The notes beneath the pieces are model-generated. The model saw only the letters and a program-made list of their open reading frames with translations. It searched no databases and was not told the DNA's origin. A program made the translations under genes and the position numbers. From assembly GCA_905221605.1 (NCBI GenBank), contig CAJNDS010000757.1, positions 720,887 to 784,886 on the forward strand: DNA of 64,000 nucleotides, written 5' to 3'. Position 1 is the stretch's first letter. Each line of letters starts with the position of its first letter. This DNA comes from Symbiodinium natans (lineage: Eukaryota > Sar > Dinophyceae > Suessiales > Symbiodiniaceae). Shown here in pieces: positions 1 to 12,960 of this stretch.

Positions 1-2530
1 TCATGCTTTTGTCTTGCACGCAGCGCTTACTTTTTGATGAAGTATTCGTGGATGAATTGGCTTCACGCATACACGCCCACAATGATCTCATCCCATGGAA
101 ATATCAAGGAGTTTTTCCTGGCATATCATCAACCAACTCACCGCTGACCACGCCCACCTTTCCTGTTCATTTCAATCTCTGTTGGCTTTCCACGATTCTA
201 TTGCGGCGCAGAGCTGTGTGCTGCCAGTAGACCGAAACGGAAAAGCACGCCGAAAGCCCGTCACCATCAACACTCTCAACAATAGACGGCGACCTGCTTG
301 CTCAACTAGCTGGGGAAAATGGTTTTTGGTTAGGGCGGCCCAGCCGAATCGCTCTAGTAAAATGAAATTGCCCGCTAAGGGTACTCGTGTATTCGTAAGA
401 CAGGCTCAGGGTGCAGGATTATCTCCTGCAGCCACCCACATACCTTTAAGCCACACACCTCCGAGCGTTCTTAGCGAGTACGGTCAGAATACCCCAGACT
501 GCCAACAAAGTATTGCGAAAAGGGAAGCTCGTTCTTTGCAAAATGGGATTGAAGTCGAAGAGAACAAAGCCCCAAACAGAACACACTGGTAACATGAGAG
601 TCGATTTCACAACAGAAGCACTTAAGGAGCGAAGTAAGCTCTAAGCCCTAAACTCTAAATTTAAACCCTGAAGCCCTGAAGCCATCAAGCCCAGAGATCC
701 AACGCGCTGTCCGCACCATCGACATGAAACCCTGCAGATGCTGATGGAAGCTCATCAAGACCAGGAACAAGATCTGGCTCTAGCTGCTGGGGGCTTCAAA
801 TGAAGTGTGGGCCTCTCATACTTCCCATGTGCCACACGTGGCCAAAAACTTAACAAGGCCAATCACCTGGCCATGGCTTTTGCCTAAGTTCTCCACCATT
901 TGGACCTGAAGACACTTGGGCCCACACGGCTTTACGTAGAAGCTGATTCACTCAATCATTTAGTACCCTTAAAGCCGCCCTGCACACTAGCGCAATCAAG
1001 CCGCACTGCGCACACAACCTCTCCCTCGCCCAATTCCGGGCCCGACCCCCGCCCCCTGCCGTTTCATGTTGTGCACTTTGGCCCACACGGGCCATGCACA
1101 GAAGCCGAGTCACTCAAGTCGCAACAATCCGACGCACCCAAAGTCGCACTGCGAAAAAGCTCAATCAAACCGCTGCAGGCACACAGGTTGCACCCACCCC
1201 ACCCATCATTTTGAGCCCGACCTCCACCCCCGTTTCACCTTATGGACAGAATTGTTATTCTTAAGTTTTTTTGGTGGGGGGGGGGGGGTGTCTTAAGCAA
1301 ATGGTAGCTTATAAGCTGAGGCCACTCTTTTTTCTTGCTTCTGGCCGAGATCCTGAACGGGAATCATGGTTCTGCTAGGGGAATCGAAAACATCCTCAAA
1401 CAGCCATCAAGGGTCTCTGCGCATCCAGCGGGCTGGTTTGCCCAACCCGCTGGTTTGCCCAACTCACAGACCAACCGGGTTCAGGGTTTCAACCCGAATC
1501 CCCGAAAGGGTTTACGTTGGGGTTCGGGTTCAGCGTTTCGGGTATGATGCTTTATAGAAAAAAGCTGCCGCAGCCGCACGTCCGGCCGAACCCTCAACCA
1601 TAAGAAGCGCTAATAGGCTAATGAGCCCTGACAAACCCCAATAAGCCCGAATGAACCCCAACAAGCCCCAGTATAACCTCATAAAACCTAAACCCGACAC
1701 CCTAAACCCCAAGCTAGGGCCTCGGCTTCCACCCCACTGGCACAGAAGGTTTTGGGCATAGCGGTTAGTGCTGACTCCGGGTTTAACACCTTGGGGACCA
1801 AACGAACCCTAAACGGGTGTTCATATACCTTAGTAGGATTTACCCCCCCCCTTTCACAGGGAGCTGCAAACCGATATCGTGGGGGGTCCCGCCTCTCAGC
1901 GGCTCCTACAGAGATATCGCTTCCCGAAGACTCTGAGACCCCCCTTGAAACCTTGCCTGGAACCCAGACCTCTGGCGCTCTTCGGTTTTTACGGTGTTTA
2001 GGGCTCAACGATGGTTTTTTGGGTCCATTGTGCTAGGCGCGACCATAAAGCTACAGAAAAGAAATACGGACTTCGTGCTGCTATAGAACCTGTTTCCGAT
2101 ATAAGCCCAACATGACCCCAGAAGGGTTTATGGTTCATAAAAAACCTTCATAGGGAGTACGGTAGTATCGGGTATATGACCCCAATGCTCGGCTTCATTT
2201 GGTCCCAGGAAGAATCCTTACAGTAACCCTAACGTGTTTACTTCTTCGCAGATGCCCTATATGGACTACCGTGGTGACGCTTCTTACACGGTCGCTGCGA
2301 AGTGAATTGCTCAGGTATTCTTTGCGAACTGCCATCGTGTTAGACCCAGACCCTAAACCCGAAAGGTTGTGTCATCGAAACCGGAAGCAGAAATTGCTCG
2401 GACTGAAAAAACAGGAGCTGGCACCTGCTTGCTCACTTGAACCTACCAAAAAAGTTTCAGGTTCAGGCTATAGAGGGTGCATAGCGGGCATGATTTTAAA
2501 CTCAAGGCTGAGCCAAGCAAGGCCTAAACC
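1..2530. other. Subtelomere-like leader, no confident gene
   Basis: I see no recognisable gene. An open frame on the plus strand (95-592, 165 codons) has no family resemblance and lies in otherwise non-coding sequence. From about 630 onward, degenerate copies of the plant/dinoflagellate-type telomere unit (CCCTAAA, or TTTAGGG on the other strand) are scattered every few tens to hundreds of bases, mixed with C- and G-runs such as the G-run at 1274-1288. A short diverged duplication occurs at about 915-1015 and 1077-1150; both copies carry a cccacacgg core and end in a gtcgcactgcg-like or gccgcactgcg tail. Confidence 0.5.
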
Positions 2531-3224
2531 CTAAACCTTGTACCTTGCACTGCCCCTGCACCCTGCAGGCTTAAACATGCCCTGAAACACACCGTCTAAT
2601 CGCAAGAGAAACTGAGGGGGTTTAGGAGGTGGAGGTTTAGGGCGAATGGCCTTTTTTGGAGGGTTTAGCGTTGGACAACACTTATAAGGATTCCAATCAC
2701 CAACAACGCCAGCAAGGTGTCCAAGCTCATTGGACCTCTGCGGAACTCCGCTGAGGCATTGTTCTAACCTCTGATGCCGAACTCGCAACCTACAGCCTAT
2801 ACATAACCGAAAGTGCGAGATTTAGGGCTTGGGGGACCTCGAAGGGCAAAAGCCACCTTATAATAGTTTCCGGAACCCTGTTGCACAGTATTCTGGTGTG
2901 GCAGCAGGCGTGCGCGTACTGCCAGTCAATGAGGGAGCCACCCTTTCTGGTTTAGGCTTCAGGGTGTATAGGGCTTAGGGGGTAAGGGTTGAGGGTCGTG
3001 AACCTGCCTTTTCGCTACGGGACGACATGGAATGGGCTTGAATGTCGACGGGATCCTACATCCGGCGATGCCGTGGCCCCATGGTGAACCTGGGGAGCTG
3101 GGAAGCTGATCTTTGTATACAAGTCTATCCCTACAAACCCAAACATAAACATTGTTTGAGGTTTCGGGCGAATCGGTTGAAACCGAAGGTCGGCGCAGAG
3201 TCCTTCTAGCCCATATAGAGCCTC
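2531..3224 (+). repeat. Diverged segmental repeat, copy A
   Basis: This block is clearly homologous to 5141-5704. Shared landmarks in the same order include gaaacacaccgt, gtggaggttt, acctcgaagggcaaaagcc, cacagtattctggtgtggca, tcaatgagggagccaccct, cttttcgctacgggacga, gggaagctgatctttg, tacaagtctatc and gaatcggttgaa. Copy A carries about 170 bp (about 2660-2835) that copy B lacks. Frames are broken in both copies, so I read it as a non-coding dispersed repeat of the subtelomere-like region. Confidence 0.85.
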
Positions 3225-3724
3225 ATCGAAGAACAGGCCTGGATGCTTGAGGTCTACGTTCTGCACTCAAGGCGTTCGTGTATAGAGAGAAGTGTATAGA
3301 ACGTAGCGGGCCAGTTTCTAACACGACAAGAACTAGAACTTATTTGGGCAAAATGGATAACATTAGAAAAAATATCCCCTCAAGTTCATAAGAGTCTCCT
3401 CCTAAAGTTGCATGTTCGACGACTCTCACTGTTGCGAGTAGGCATAGAATATTAAACCCTACAATACCTGGGTCAGATTGGGATCGAGATGGGGAGTGTG
3501 CTTTAATTAATCTCAAAAACAAATCCTAGGGGATAGGATTAGGGGGACCCTTGGGGATATAGACCCTCTGAATAAGGTCCCTGTTTAAGAGAGCCAGAAG
3601 AGGGTTCAGAAGGGGTACCCTTTCAAGGGCCCCCCTTATCCTACATAGGAAATCCCATCAAAGCAAGCCCCGCTTTTCGGCTCGAGCTGCGGGGTAGCCC
3701 CGCCGTTCGGCTGGAGATGGAGCA

Positions 3725-3815
3725 CCCGCACCCCGCACCCGCACCCGCACGGACAGACACATAGACACACACCGACGCCGACACGCACAGACACACGCAG
3801 ACGCACGCAGAAGCA

Positions 3816-3861
<46 letters not shown>

Positions 3862-4009
3862 CACACTCACACTCACACTCACACTCACACTCACACTCAC
3901 ACTCACACTCACACTCACACTCACACTCACACTCACACTCACACTCACACTCACACTCACACTCACACTCACACTCACACTCACACTCACACTCACACTC
4001 ACACACACA

Positions 4010-4097
<88 letters not shown>
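3725..4097. repeat. CA / CACACT compound microsatellite
   Basis: An approximately 370-bp simple-sequence block. An imperfect GACACA/GACGC lead-in (3750-3815) is followed by (AC)n (about 3816-3855), a long regular hexamer array of CACACT (about 3853-4005), and (AC)n again (about 4016-4096). All three minus-strand frames stay open through it, giving long artificial Cys/Val/Ser/Glu dipeptide open frames that should not be taken as genes. Confidence 0.97.
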
Positions 4098-4099
<2 letters not shown>

Positions 4100-4103
<4 letters not shown>

Positions 4104-5140
4104 CACGCCAAGAGGATGGATGATGTCACTGCCCTGCGTCGCAGCATGGCGGGCAGCCACAGGAGGTGTCTCAATCTGATACAAATTCTTTCAGTTCTGT
4201 TTTCAATCTTGCCCAGTGTCCCCAAACCACCCGTTCGGGACACCTCGGGACACATAGCTGTACAGCAAACAACCTACAATTCACAGCGACAAAGCGCACA
4301 CCACCCGCATGCGCTCACGGCAATACCCACACCCACACCTACACCAGACACCGCCCAAATCACCACACACCCCACACCACCGACACCAATTCTGGGATGG
4401 GAAGCGGGACGTTTGTTTTCGGTACCCTTTGCCCAAACCCTTGTCCACATCGGCCCCCCCCTTTTCGGGACAGCATCCTGCCTCCTACCCCCTGCCGCTA
4501 CACCCAACGGAGTTTTTTCTTTGTCCTGGTTTAAGTCCCGCTTGGGCAGCATTTTTGCCCTTACCTTCACCATAAACCCGACCACCCCCCACCCCACTTC
4601 CTTCACCCCCCACCCTACCTTCGGCCCCCCCCCCCTCCTCCTTGCCCTGTTGCTCTGCGCCTGGAGTTCGGCGGCGTTTACGCGGTCGGCAGAAGCGGCG
4701 TTAGCCCTTACTATACCAAAGTAAATACCAGAATAGAAAATTGCAGTGTCACGCCCTGGCTATGCCAAAATATGTCCCATACTAGAGAACCGCTATGTGA
4801 CGCCCTCCCCTTTCGCCTACGCAAGACGCCTTACATCAAGCACCCAGCAAGTTCTTGAGGCTGCGAGTTCCAGCCCTACAGCTGGAGCGCAAGCGCATGA
4901 CAACGTGTATTCAGGCTCCTGGAAACTGGAAACATTCAAAATGTAATTGGAAGCCTGCTAAACTGCGCTGCATGTTTTGGAAATCAACGCAGAACAGGGC
5001 TTGACAACTTCAACGAGGTCGGCGCAAGGGTCCAATATGGTCCAATCAAACAGCACGATGTCATTGAAACTCGGGTCTTCTTGCAACTGATTCGACTCTT
5101 CACTTCAGAACCCAACAAGACGACGTCCATAAACCCGAAA
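4100..5140. other. C-rich spacer, no gene seen
   Basis: The sequence is CCC/ACCC-rich (4300-4660) with many overlapping open frames caused by base composition. No conserved protein motif is visible in any frame. Confidence 0.5.
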
Positions 5141-5704
5141 CCTAAAGCCTAAACCCTGTACCCTGCACCCTACACGCTTAAACCCTGAAACACACCGTTT
5201 AATAACAAGAGAAACATTGAGGGGTGTGGGGGGTGGAGGTTTAGGGGGTTTGGCCTTGTTTTGGCCGCTGAGGCAACGTTGGACCTCGAAGGGCAAAAGC
5301 CACCTCGTAATGCTTAGTTTCCGGAGCCAGCCTGCACAGTATTCTGGTGTGGCAGGCGGTGTGCACATGGTTCCAGTCAATGAGGGAGCCACCCTCTCGG
5401 GTTTGGGTTTAGGTTTCAGGGTTTATAGGGCTTGGGGCTAAAGGATGAGGGTTTAGGGTTAAGGGTTTAGGTTTAGGGTCATGAATCTGCTTTTTCGCTA
5501 CGGGACGAACTGGAATGGGGAATGTGGAAGGGATATAAGATCCCAACGGGCTATGCCCTGGCCCGATGGTAAATCTGGGGAGCGGGAAGCTGATCTTTGC
5601 ATACAAGTCTATCTAAACCCTACAAACCCAAACAGAAACATCATTTCGGGTTTCGGGTGAATCGGTTGAAGGTCGGCACAGAGTCCTCTAGGCCATAAAG
5701 AGCC
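5141..5704 (+). repeat. Diverged segmental repeat, copy B
   Basis: This is the second copy of the block at 2531-3224, same orientation, about 2.6 kb away, lacking the ~170-bp central piece of copy A. It is bordered and interrupted by TTTAGGG-like units (5440-5480), suggesting spread together with degenerate telomeric DNA. Confidence 0.85.
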
Positions 5705-8700
5705 TAGGATAACAATGGGGCTTCGCTTCAAGGCGAGGGAAATGTCAAACCGCAAGTGGCCAAACTCCAACCAGACTGTTTAGAGTCTCACATCTCATGT
5801 TCCGGGTTTGGGGTTCAGGAGAATTTGTAGAGCATCAAGAGGAAACAGGGTATCCTTGCCTAGACCCAAGAGTACCCTAGGAAGATAAAAAGGGTACCTT
5901 TCGTTGCTTTCAGCGGGGTTATACGGGAACCTGAACCCTAAAAAAAGGGCCTAGGGGCCTACTATGCGCCCTAGTTGCTTGTTTCATGTCTAACTGTCTA
6001 ACCCTAAACCCTAAACCCAGCTTCTTTGGGCATGGCAGGGGTGAATCGTTTGGGTAGTTGCGAATGAGCCCTGAATCAGGGCTCCGGCTCATTGTGTAAC
6101 GGTTTAGGGCTTAGGGCTTTGCGACCCCGGCTCCGTCGACGTGGAACATGGACTGACACCTGAATTGACAGGAAAAAACAACACCTGGACAACGAGTTCG
6201 TTAACATCTACAGTAGGGTCCAAGTAGGCCGCGGCCTTGTATGGCTTGCAGCCTCGATAGTCTGCACAGAAAGCCACTGGAAGAAAGCCAGCCTTGGAAA
6301 CATGATGCTTTCACCAGATAGGCCCGAGAAAAAAGTCCTGAATATGATTCTATTGAAAACACATATCGGATGGCCTACCTAGCTTAACACCGCTTGCGGT
6401 ACCGTCCGAAGCATATTCCGGAATCATCTACCTACAAGCAGTGTAAACACAATGCACACAGTTACTCCAATGCCAGAGGTTGGTGACACACCGGTGCGAC
6501 GAAAGGTCATCAACAGCTTTCAGGAGTCTTGGATCAAAGAGTCTTGAATCAAAACCCTCAACCCTATTCCTAAACCCTAGACCCTAAACCCTAAACCCGC
6601 CAAAACGCCCCCTCCGGCATGCGACACGCATGCCCGGGCACAAGCCGATACGCTCCATGTGATGCTCTGAAGGGATGAAATAGTCATGGGTTTAGGGTTT
6701 AGGGTTTAGGGCCTTAGGAATTTAATGAACCTGGAGACATAATGCCGGCAAGCAATTTGGTAGCAATCTAGGTTTTCTAGCAATCCAAAGCAATCACAAA
6801 AAACACGTTTTAACGGGGTTTATACTGTTGACCTTGCAATCAGTAAGTAGCCCTGCGAAATGTCTGGGTACTGAGTAGTTTTGGCGCCCCCTAAATGACT
6901 GTGGGGGAGAGTCAAAATTGCTTGTGCCCTTGTTCAGTTAAGGCCCTAGTATAGGGTTTGCAAGGGTTTAAGGTTCAGTGTTTAGGGGGGTGACCATTTC
7001 CGGAGTCCATCGGACCCTTGCAGTACTCCAGCGGCTTTCCGTATGGAATTATTTTGCCTATGTACTATAAAGGTGCCTTAATAACGAGAATAGGGTTTTT
7101 GGTGGGTATTCTTGTACAACTATACAGGGACCATAAGGGAATACTATTGGTAATTATTCCGACCCTACATTTCCCCCCCTTTGAAAGCTTGATCCCCTGG
7201 CCGGCTTTATATTGCTATTTCAAAGTCTTCCCAACACTTGGCACTGATTCGGTGGGGGGGGGGGGGAGGGACTTTGCTCACCAGAGGTTGACGCTAGTGT
7301 AACTCACCCCTTTTAACAAAAGTGGTAGGGGACTGCTGACATCCCTATCAAGGTATGATGAAACATGAACCTTTGAGGTTAAGTCGTCCCCAAGGCTATG
7401 ATAGGGGTCCCTTGTGCAACAGTACCTCAAGCACTTACGGCCATGTCAACACAGACGGTAACCTAGGAATGAAAAGGGTACCCTTTTTGGTTTACAGGAG
7501 CTTAGAAGTGAACCTAGCCCTTTAAAAAAGGAAGAAGAGCCTGCTCTGAATCCTGGCCGTCTGCAAGAACCCTAAATCCTAAACGCCCCAAACGATGGAA
7601 TCAGTTCATAAACGGCTCGAATTGCGTGAGGAATTTCAGGAAGCTCTACATCGGGTTAAATCCCCCCGCTAAAGAACTGCATAGAAGTCACCATGCCAAT
7701 TGAAGATGTACGTGTATATGTATATATGTATGTATATGTATATATATATATAAACAGATGGTGAGTACTATTATTTACTTGTGGCACATGAGTTTACTGT
7801 AATGTCCCTGAATAGCAGCAACCCACAGCAGATTTCACTCGTCCAGTCAGGAGTTGAGGGTTTAGGGTGTTCACGGTGTTTAGTTTTTTTGGGGTTTTCT
7901 GCATACAGAGTCCACTGGCAAAGGCTCTAAAATTGTGTGCCACAACAACGATGCGGTGATCCAGCACTGACCGTCAGACCATGACCAATACTTTGGGGGG
8001 GGGCAATAGGCTTGGGTTGTGCTTACATGGTCAGGAGTGCGAGGTTGTGCTTTACGGGGTTGAGCCCAAGAAACTAAGTAAGAGTTCTTGAATGTCCAGC
8101 CATTGGCCCTCGCACAGAACCACCTGCTAGACAGTACTGTTGGAGGGGTGGGGGTCACCACGCCTGCTAGACCAACAAGTTTTGCAGAAGCCGCGATACC
8201 CCCAAACCCTAAGCCCGTAAATCTAGAACTATGCTCTAGTCATCGGCCCTTTCAATTACACGCATGTTGTTGACTTCTCTTTCACTACACCTGGACGCAC
8301 AGCACGACCAGTTATGTTCGTAGTACCAGACGTCGCAGACTTGTCCGCAGTCCCAGCAGCCCCCGCAAAAATCAGGGGCAGGAATCTAAGATACCGCATG
8401 TGCGTAGGGTTCAGGGATTCGGGTCTGGTGTTCAGAATTGGGTGCGTAAGGTCAAGGAATCACTCCGAATTCATGAGGCTTTGAGGTTCTACGGAGTACT
8501 AGGTAGAGACAGTCGTTGCATGCTGGACACTGCATAGATGCTGGCGCCGTGACTCCACTCACTGTGCCCAGATCGATGCCCGCCCCTAAGCCGACCAGAA
8601 GGGTTTGTCAGCTTAGGCCTTCGGGGACTACATGTTACACCAAGGGTGGCTGGCAACTCATGGTTTCCAGAGGCTTGCCCTAAACTCTAATCTGCCCTAA

Positions 8701-9960
8701 ACCCTTTCTGGGAAAGACCATGGGCTGCGCCTATGAATTGTTGAACACAACCTCCAATGCGCACCCTCGCCCCGGACCAGCAGGGCCAAGCACACCACAG
8801 GGGTATTACAGGGTTACCCTGATACCAACTGCCCCCTGAAACTCAAGTCGTGAAGCTGCAGGATACCATGAAAAACAGAACCCACCAGCCTAAACGCCAA
8901 GTTGACACATACCCAACGATTGTTCTGCTAAGAGTCAAAGGCGGAAAATGAACCTTAAACCCCATATTCCAAAGCTGTTGAACCTTGCGGACTAAAACTA
9001 CAAGAAGTAGAGAATCCCTATCAAGGTCTATGGACCACAAGCCCGTGTAGGGTTCATCTATTCCACAAAGTACTGAAAGACTCTAGACCCAAAAGACTCT
9101 CACCATGTGCCCGATCCACCCGATCTACTGGCAGTCTATGGCCTACGCTGCTGTTCCTGTGCCCCGGCCTTGAAAACGCAGCCTGACACGTGCTGTTGTC
9201 TGCCGTTTGATTTTCACTTAACTTGCATGTTGGTCCTGAAGCTTCACAAGCTCCAAAATATGAATCAAGCACGAAACCACAACATGAATCACCACTTCTG
9301 GCAGTCTCACTCCGGAAGAACATGTCAATTCCTCCAGGATAATTATACGTAGAAGTCCTGCATCATCTCGCCCAACACAGTCAATTCGCATGCAGATGGC
9401 CTTTTTCTTTCAAGGACCTTCATGCTCGGCACGACAGTTGCTTGCTCCCGCCTGACAGATGGTGGTGTACGGGCACATAGTTTTGGGGTCGTCCAAAACG
9501 GCTAGGTACGGAATGAAGAAAAGATCCTCTCTGAATTAGAAGATACTCCTTGAGAAGCAACGGGTTTTTGATCTCATGGCATCTCAGCGCAGTTTCACGC
9601 ATTATCGAATGTTAGCGAGTGCTCATAAGATGCATGGACCTCTTGTTGGAACTGGATGTGTCGCCATGTCTTTGCTCTCCATGCCCTTTCTTTCCGGCCA
9701 AGGCAACCACATGTGCGTGGGCGATTGCTTCGGGAGTACATCATGAGAACTGGACCCGTCTTTTGACTAAATCAAGGGTTTAAGCTCTCTGGGGCCACTG
9801 GTGTCTCACAAGAGCTGTCACGCACGGAGCGCGCACGTTATTATTGTGCAACAAGTATGCTACATTCCAAAGCTCATATATTGCAGCGCAGCAACCACAC
9901 CCACCCAAAAAGAAACAAACACAAAGAACATTGAATGCAAACAAACAATTTTACTTCGAA
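5705..9960. other. Long intergenic, degenerate telomere repeats
   Basis: No gene is seen. The stretch contains short interstitial runs of the telomere unit (about 5999-6018, 6555-6600 and 6686-6712) and a TA-rich microsatellite at about 7710-7755. A pair of related blocks lies at about 5868-5965 and 7460-7540, each containing a cctaggaa...gggtacc core followed by a purine-rich tail. At 7472-7487 there is a perfect 16-bp palindrome, AAAAGGGTACCCTTTT. Open frames are short and show no family signature. Confidence 0.5.
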
Positions 9961-9985
9961 CATCTCCACCCTCTTTGGCTAGAGC

Positions 9986-10083
9986 TACTCTGGGGTTGGG
10001 CATTCTAGGGACACTCTGGGGTTGGGCACTCCAGGGACACTCTTGGGGTTGGGCGCACTCCAGGGACACTTTGGGGTTGTGAG
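9986..10083 (+). repeat. ~27-bp tandem repeat, about 3.5 copies
   Basis: Three near-identical units of the form ctctggggttgggcactcc followed by agggaca, and a fourth partial unit. Units differ by one to three bases and by small indels (26-29 bp). It lies directly before the dispersed block at 10090-10440. Confidence 0.9.
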
Positions 10084-10089
10084 AATTGT

Positions 10090-10440
10090 TCATTTCTTGA
10101 GTTCTTGGACCACCCTTCTGGGCCCCCCCTGAGCTTTCCTGACACGTGGAAACCTAAAGCCTCCTGAGCACCCAGCCATCCTGAGTTCAGGCAAGGTAGG
10201 CAAGCCTTGAAGGGTCCTCCAGCAAGCCAAATAATACCTCATACGTCCCCCCCTTCTGATGCTGGTGCAAAGTGTCGGGTTCCGGTCGGTTGCTCTCTGG
10301 ACTCTTGCTCCTCGACCCATGGTGGCTTTCCATATCTGCAGCCCGACCGTGCAGACTGGCAACTCCGAAGTGCACCGCTGGACGTCGTCCCGTGGCTTGG
10401 GCCGGCGCGTGCAAAAGTTTACAACATCCAACTCTGGCCC
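10090..10440 (+). repeat. Dispersed repeat family 2, copy A
   Basis: Homologous to about 16015-16360. The best-conserved core is ccatatctgcagcccgacc, then gtg(c/g)a, then gactggcaactccgaag, gcaccgct, gtggctt and gggccggc...gtgcaaaagtttac. Copy B has the same order with single-base differences (ccatatctacaaccgacc, gactggcaactccgaagcg). Each copy sits immediately after a tandem repeat array, which may reflect how the family is organised. Confidence 0.8.
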
Positions 10441-11079
10441 TCCTCCTTGTATTACCCTGTGCTCAACCTTTGGAGATCTTTGGGGTTGGGATTTAAGGCA
10501 TTTAGGATGAGGGTTTTTTTGGATTAGTATAAGGCCCCGGAACTAACGTAAAGATTGAAGTTCAACTGATGCCGGGGCTCGCACCGACAATGTGGCAACT
10601 GGCAGTCCAGCCGCTCTCCCCTTCTGGGCCTGCTCGGCACTGCCTGATCCAGCCGATTCTGGGCTATCCTACTACAACATCCCGACACACAGGCTTGTTG
10701 GAGGCTATACTGACTGTACTGCAGGTGACAGAACCGGATTGCCGATGTTCTGCTTGCTTTGAGTATTGAGGGCTTTGGGGCTTCGGGTCTGAGTAGTACC
10801 GTTTCCGAGAAGAACATGCCTTTTCAACCCATAGGCTTCGGACTAGTGCTGTTTTTTTCTCTCGCTCTGGGCGTTTAGTACTTCGTTCTATGTCTCGTGG
10901 CCAGTCGAGACAAACGAACACATGCAATTGGGAGAGGTCTAAGTAAGTTGCACGCATGCGGACACTGTAAAATTCCCGCCTGTCACTTCGAATTGGCGTT
11001 GCTTGAGCTTCCTGACAGGTGTTCTCGAACACTGCAAGCTGCTTCTTAGCGGGTTTAGGGCGCAGGGTTTAGGGGGTTT

Positions 11080-11690
11080 AGACTTGAGGATTTCTATTGC
11101 ACAGGTACGCACCCTTGTGAGTACTTTTTCAGTGTCTATCACTAGCAGGCACTGAAAGGATCACACACAAAGTCACACTGAAGGGCAGACTCTTCTTTTC
11201 TTGGCAGCAAATTCATGAAGCACATGTTGGAGCTCCCTCGAGCTCCTTGCTCTTCCAATCCAGCGCCGATGGGCACACACATGTTCTCTCAGGGCCGCCC
11301 CATCGGCGGCCACCTCCCGCGTCGGCGGCCACCTTCCGCAGCTGCTTCTCCACCCTGGGGCGGGCGGGCGGGAAATCGGAAATCCAGATGACGATGCCTG
11401 GATACAACAGAACCTGACGGAGTCAAGAGTACGCATGCTGGACAAGGAAATCGTGCTCCACAATGCTAGTGATAGTGTTACACGCGGGTAGGCGTGAGTG
11501 ACCCGATGTCTGTCTTAGAGCGTTCTCCACCAGTCTTTCGACAACAATGGCCCGCTCCAGCGAGGCCACTCAAGACAGCTCTGCAGCGCAAAAGCATCCG
11601 GCCGAGGAGTAGCAGTTGTAGGAAGCCCCTAGCTGCCTTAGCTAGTCACCACCCGGATCCTCTTCGTTTCACATTGGTAGCAAAGCCTGT
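11080..11690 (+). repeat. Dispersed repeat family 3, copy A (interrupted)
   Basis: Two parts match a single continuous block at 13305-13500. The first (about 11088-11145) has the gaggatttctattgcac ... gtgagtacttt ... tcagtgt core. The second (about 11517-11690) has gttctccaccagtctttcga ... gaggagtagcagttgtagga ... agcccctagctgc ... cttcgtttcaca. In this copy about 370 bp (about 11150-11515) separate the two parts, so either this copy gained an insertion or the other lost it. Confidence 0.8.
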
Positions 11691-12479
11691 GCGGTCCGTG
11701 ATCCTCGCGATGGCGCAACCCTCTGGCGAAGTTCCTAGAGCACCTGCTGCAGCTCCCGACGAAACAAGTGATGTGAGATGTTCGTGACCGTGTGAGCGGC
11801 GTGTCCTACTATGCAGACACCCTGCAGTAAGGCAGGGAAAAGATGCTTGTCTGCATTCCGCAGAATGGACGAAAGAGACTAGAAAAACACGATTGTCTGC
11901 GACTCTGCTCTCCGCAGCAAAGTCCTTCACGACGGAAGCATGTGCTCCCGACTGCAACGCCTTTGCCGCTCTATTCGAGATCGGGGACACCAAGGCGATC
12001 GAGGAGGCGGCAGCTCTCGACCTCAGCGTATATGAGCCCGGTGGATGGGGTTGCGGGTTACTATCAGAAGGCCGAAGAGAAGGAGTCCGCCGACCACACC
12101 GCACATGGGGGAACTACGTATTAGCTTGGACGGCGAAAAGGAAAGCGACGACGAGTCCCTCATCGAGCTCATGAAAATTCAACTTGGCAACAAACGGACA
12201 ACCGTGATACATGGACATCGACAAGATTCTCCTCTTTTTAAAGAAGAACGCATTTTCGCGCAGGGTTGCGAATCACATGTTCATCAGCCAGAACGGAAAC
12301 CTCGAGACTACGCTGTTCCGACAACGAGAAGGAGTAGAACCAATCGAATGCCACGGCCGGGCGCACAATGCACAGGTCGTGCCCAGTCACCAACATCGTC
12401 CCGAAGAAGATAGGAGGCCACCAGCGCTTGACGGTAGTGGGATTGCGTGCGGCGAATGATCTCTGAGACGCCTGCACCA

Positions 12480-12960
12480 GATCCTCACATGTATGAGACC
12501 TCCTTGGGACGGGCGTGTTCCACGTGCACGATGTGGAGGACAAGAAGCGTTCGTTCCTGTCGGTCGCCGACTGCGGTACCTCCTTCCACGCAGTGACCAG
12601 GAGCGAGGACAATCCGGCTCCTACATCGAGAAAGCCTTCCACAAGAGCCAGACATCGAGAAAGCCTTCCACAAGAGCTAGATCAAAAACTCCAACTTCGG
12701 CGAGCACCTGCAACGAGCAAGGACCACAGCACGACACCTGCAGATCGGCGAAGCAGTCCACCTCACCAACGCAAGGGCCGCAGGCGAGGGCATTGGTCAG
12801 GGCCAGGAGTGATCGCGGCAAAGAAGGCGGAAACTATTGGGTTTCCAAAGAAAGGAGATGCCGACTGGAGCATATTAGGCCGGCTTCCCCTGGAGAGTCA
12901 GCGAGTTCTTGGGAGGAGCACAGCGAGAAGTAGAAAGACTGCGAGAGGAAGACCCTGATG
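12480..12960 (+). pseudogene. Decayed retroelement integrase relic
   Basis: Two fragments in different frames resemble a retrotransposon integrase. In the frame beginning at 12515 (a GTG, not a real start) the translation runs VFHVHDVEDKKRSFL, then SVADCGTSFHAVTR. This fits the opening of a retroviral-type integrase core: a D-x-F-x-V-H-D-like strand, hydrophobic strand, then D-x-G-T. About 270 bp later the same frame gives HWSGPGVIAAKKA, and the adjacent frame continues NYWVSKERRCRLEHIRPASP, the usual shape of the C-terminal integrase segment (G-P-G-V-I ... W-V ... E-H-[IL]-R-P-A). The middle of the core with the remaining acidic residues is missing or scrambled, and a frame change separates the fragments, so the element is dead. 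The region contains a direct 29-bp tandem duplication (about 12624-12680, core catcgagaaagccttccaca). No reverse transcriptase or long terminal repeats were found. Family assignment is inference from motif shape. Confidence 0.5.

Noticed and set aside
3641..4255. 204-codon minus frame full of Cys/Val/Glu
   Set aside because: Product of the CA/CACACT microsatellite; open in several frames, no domain.
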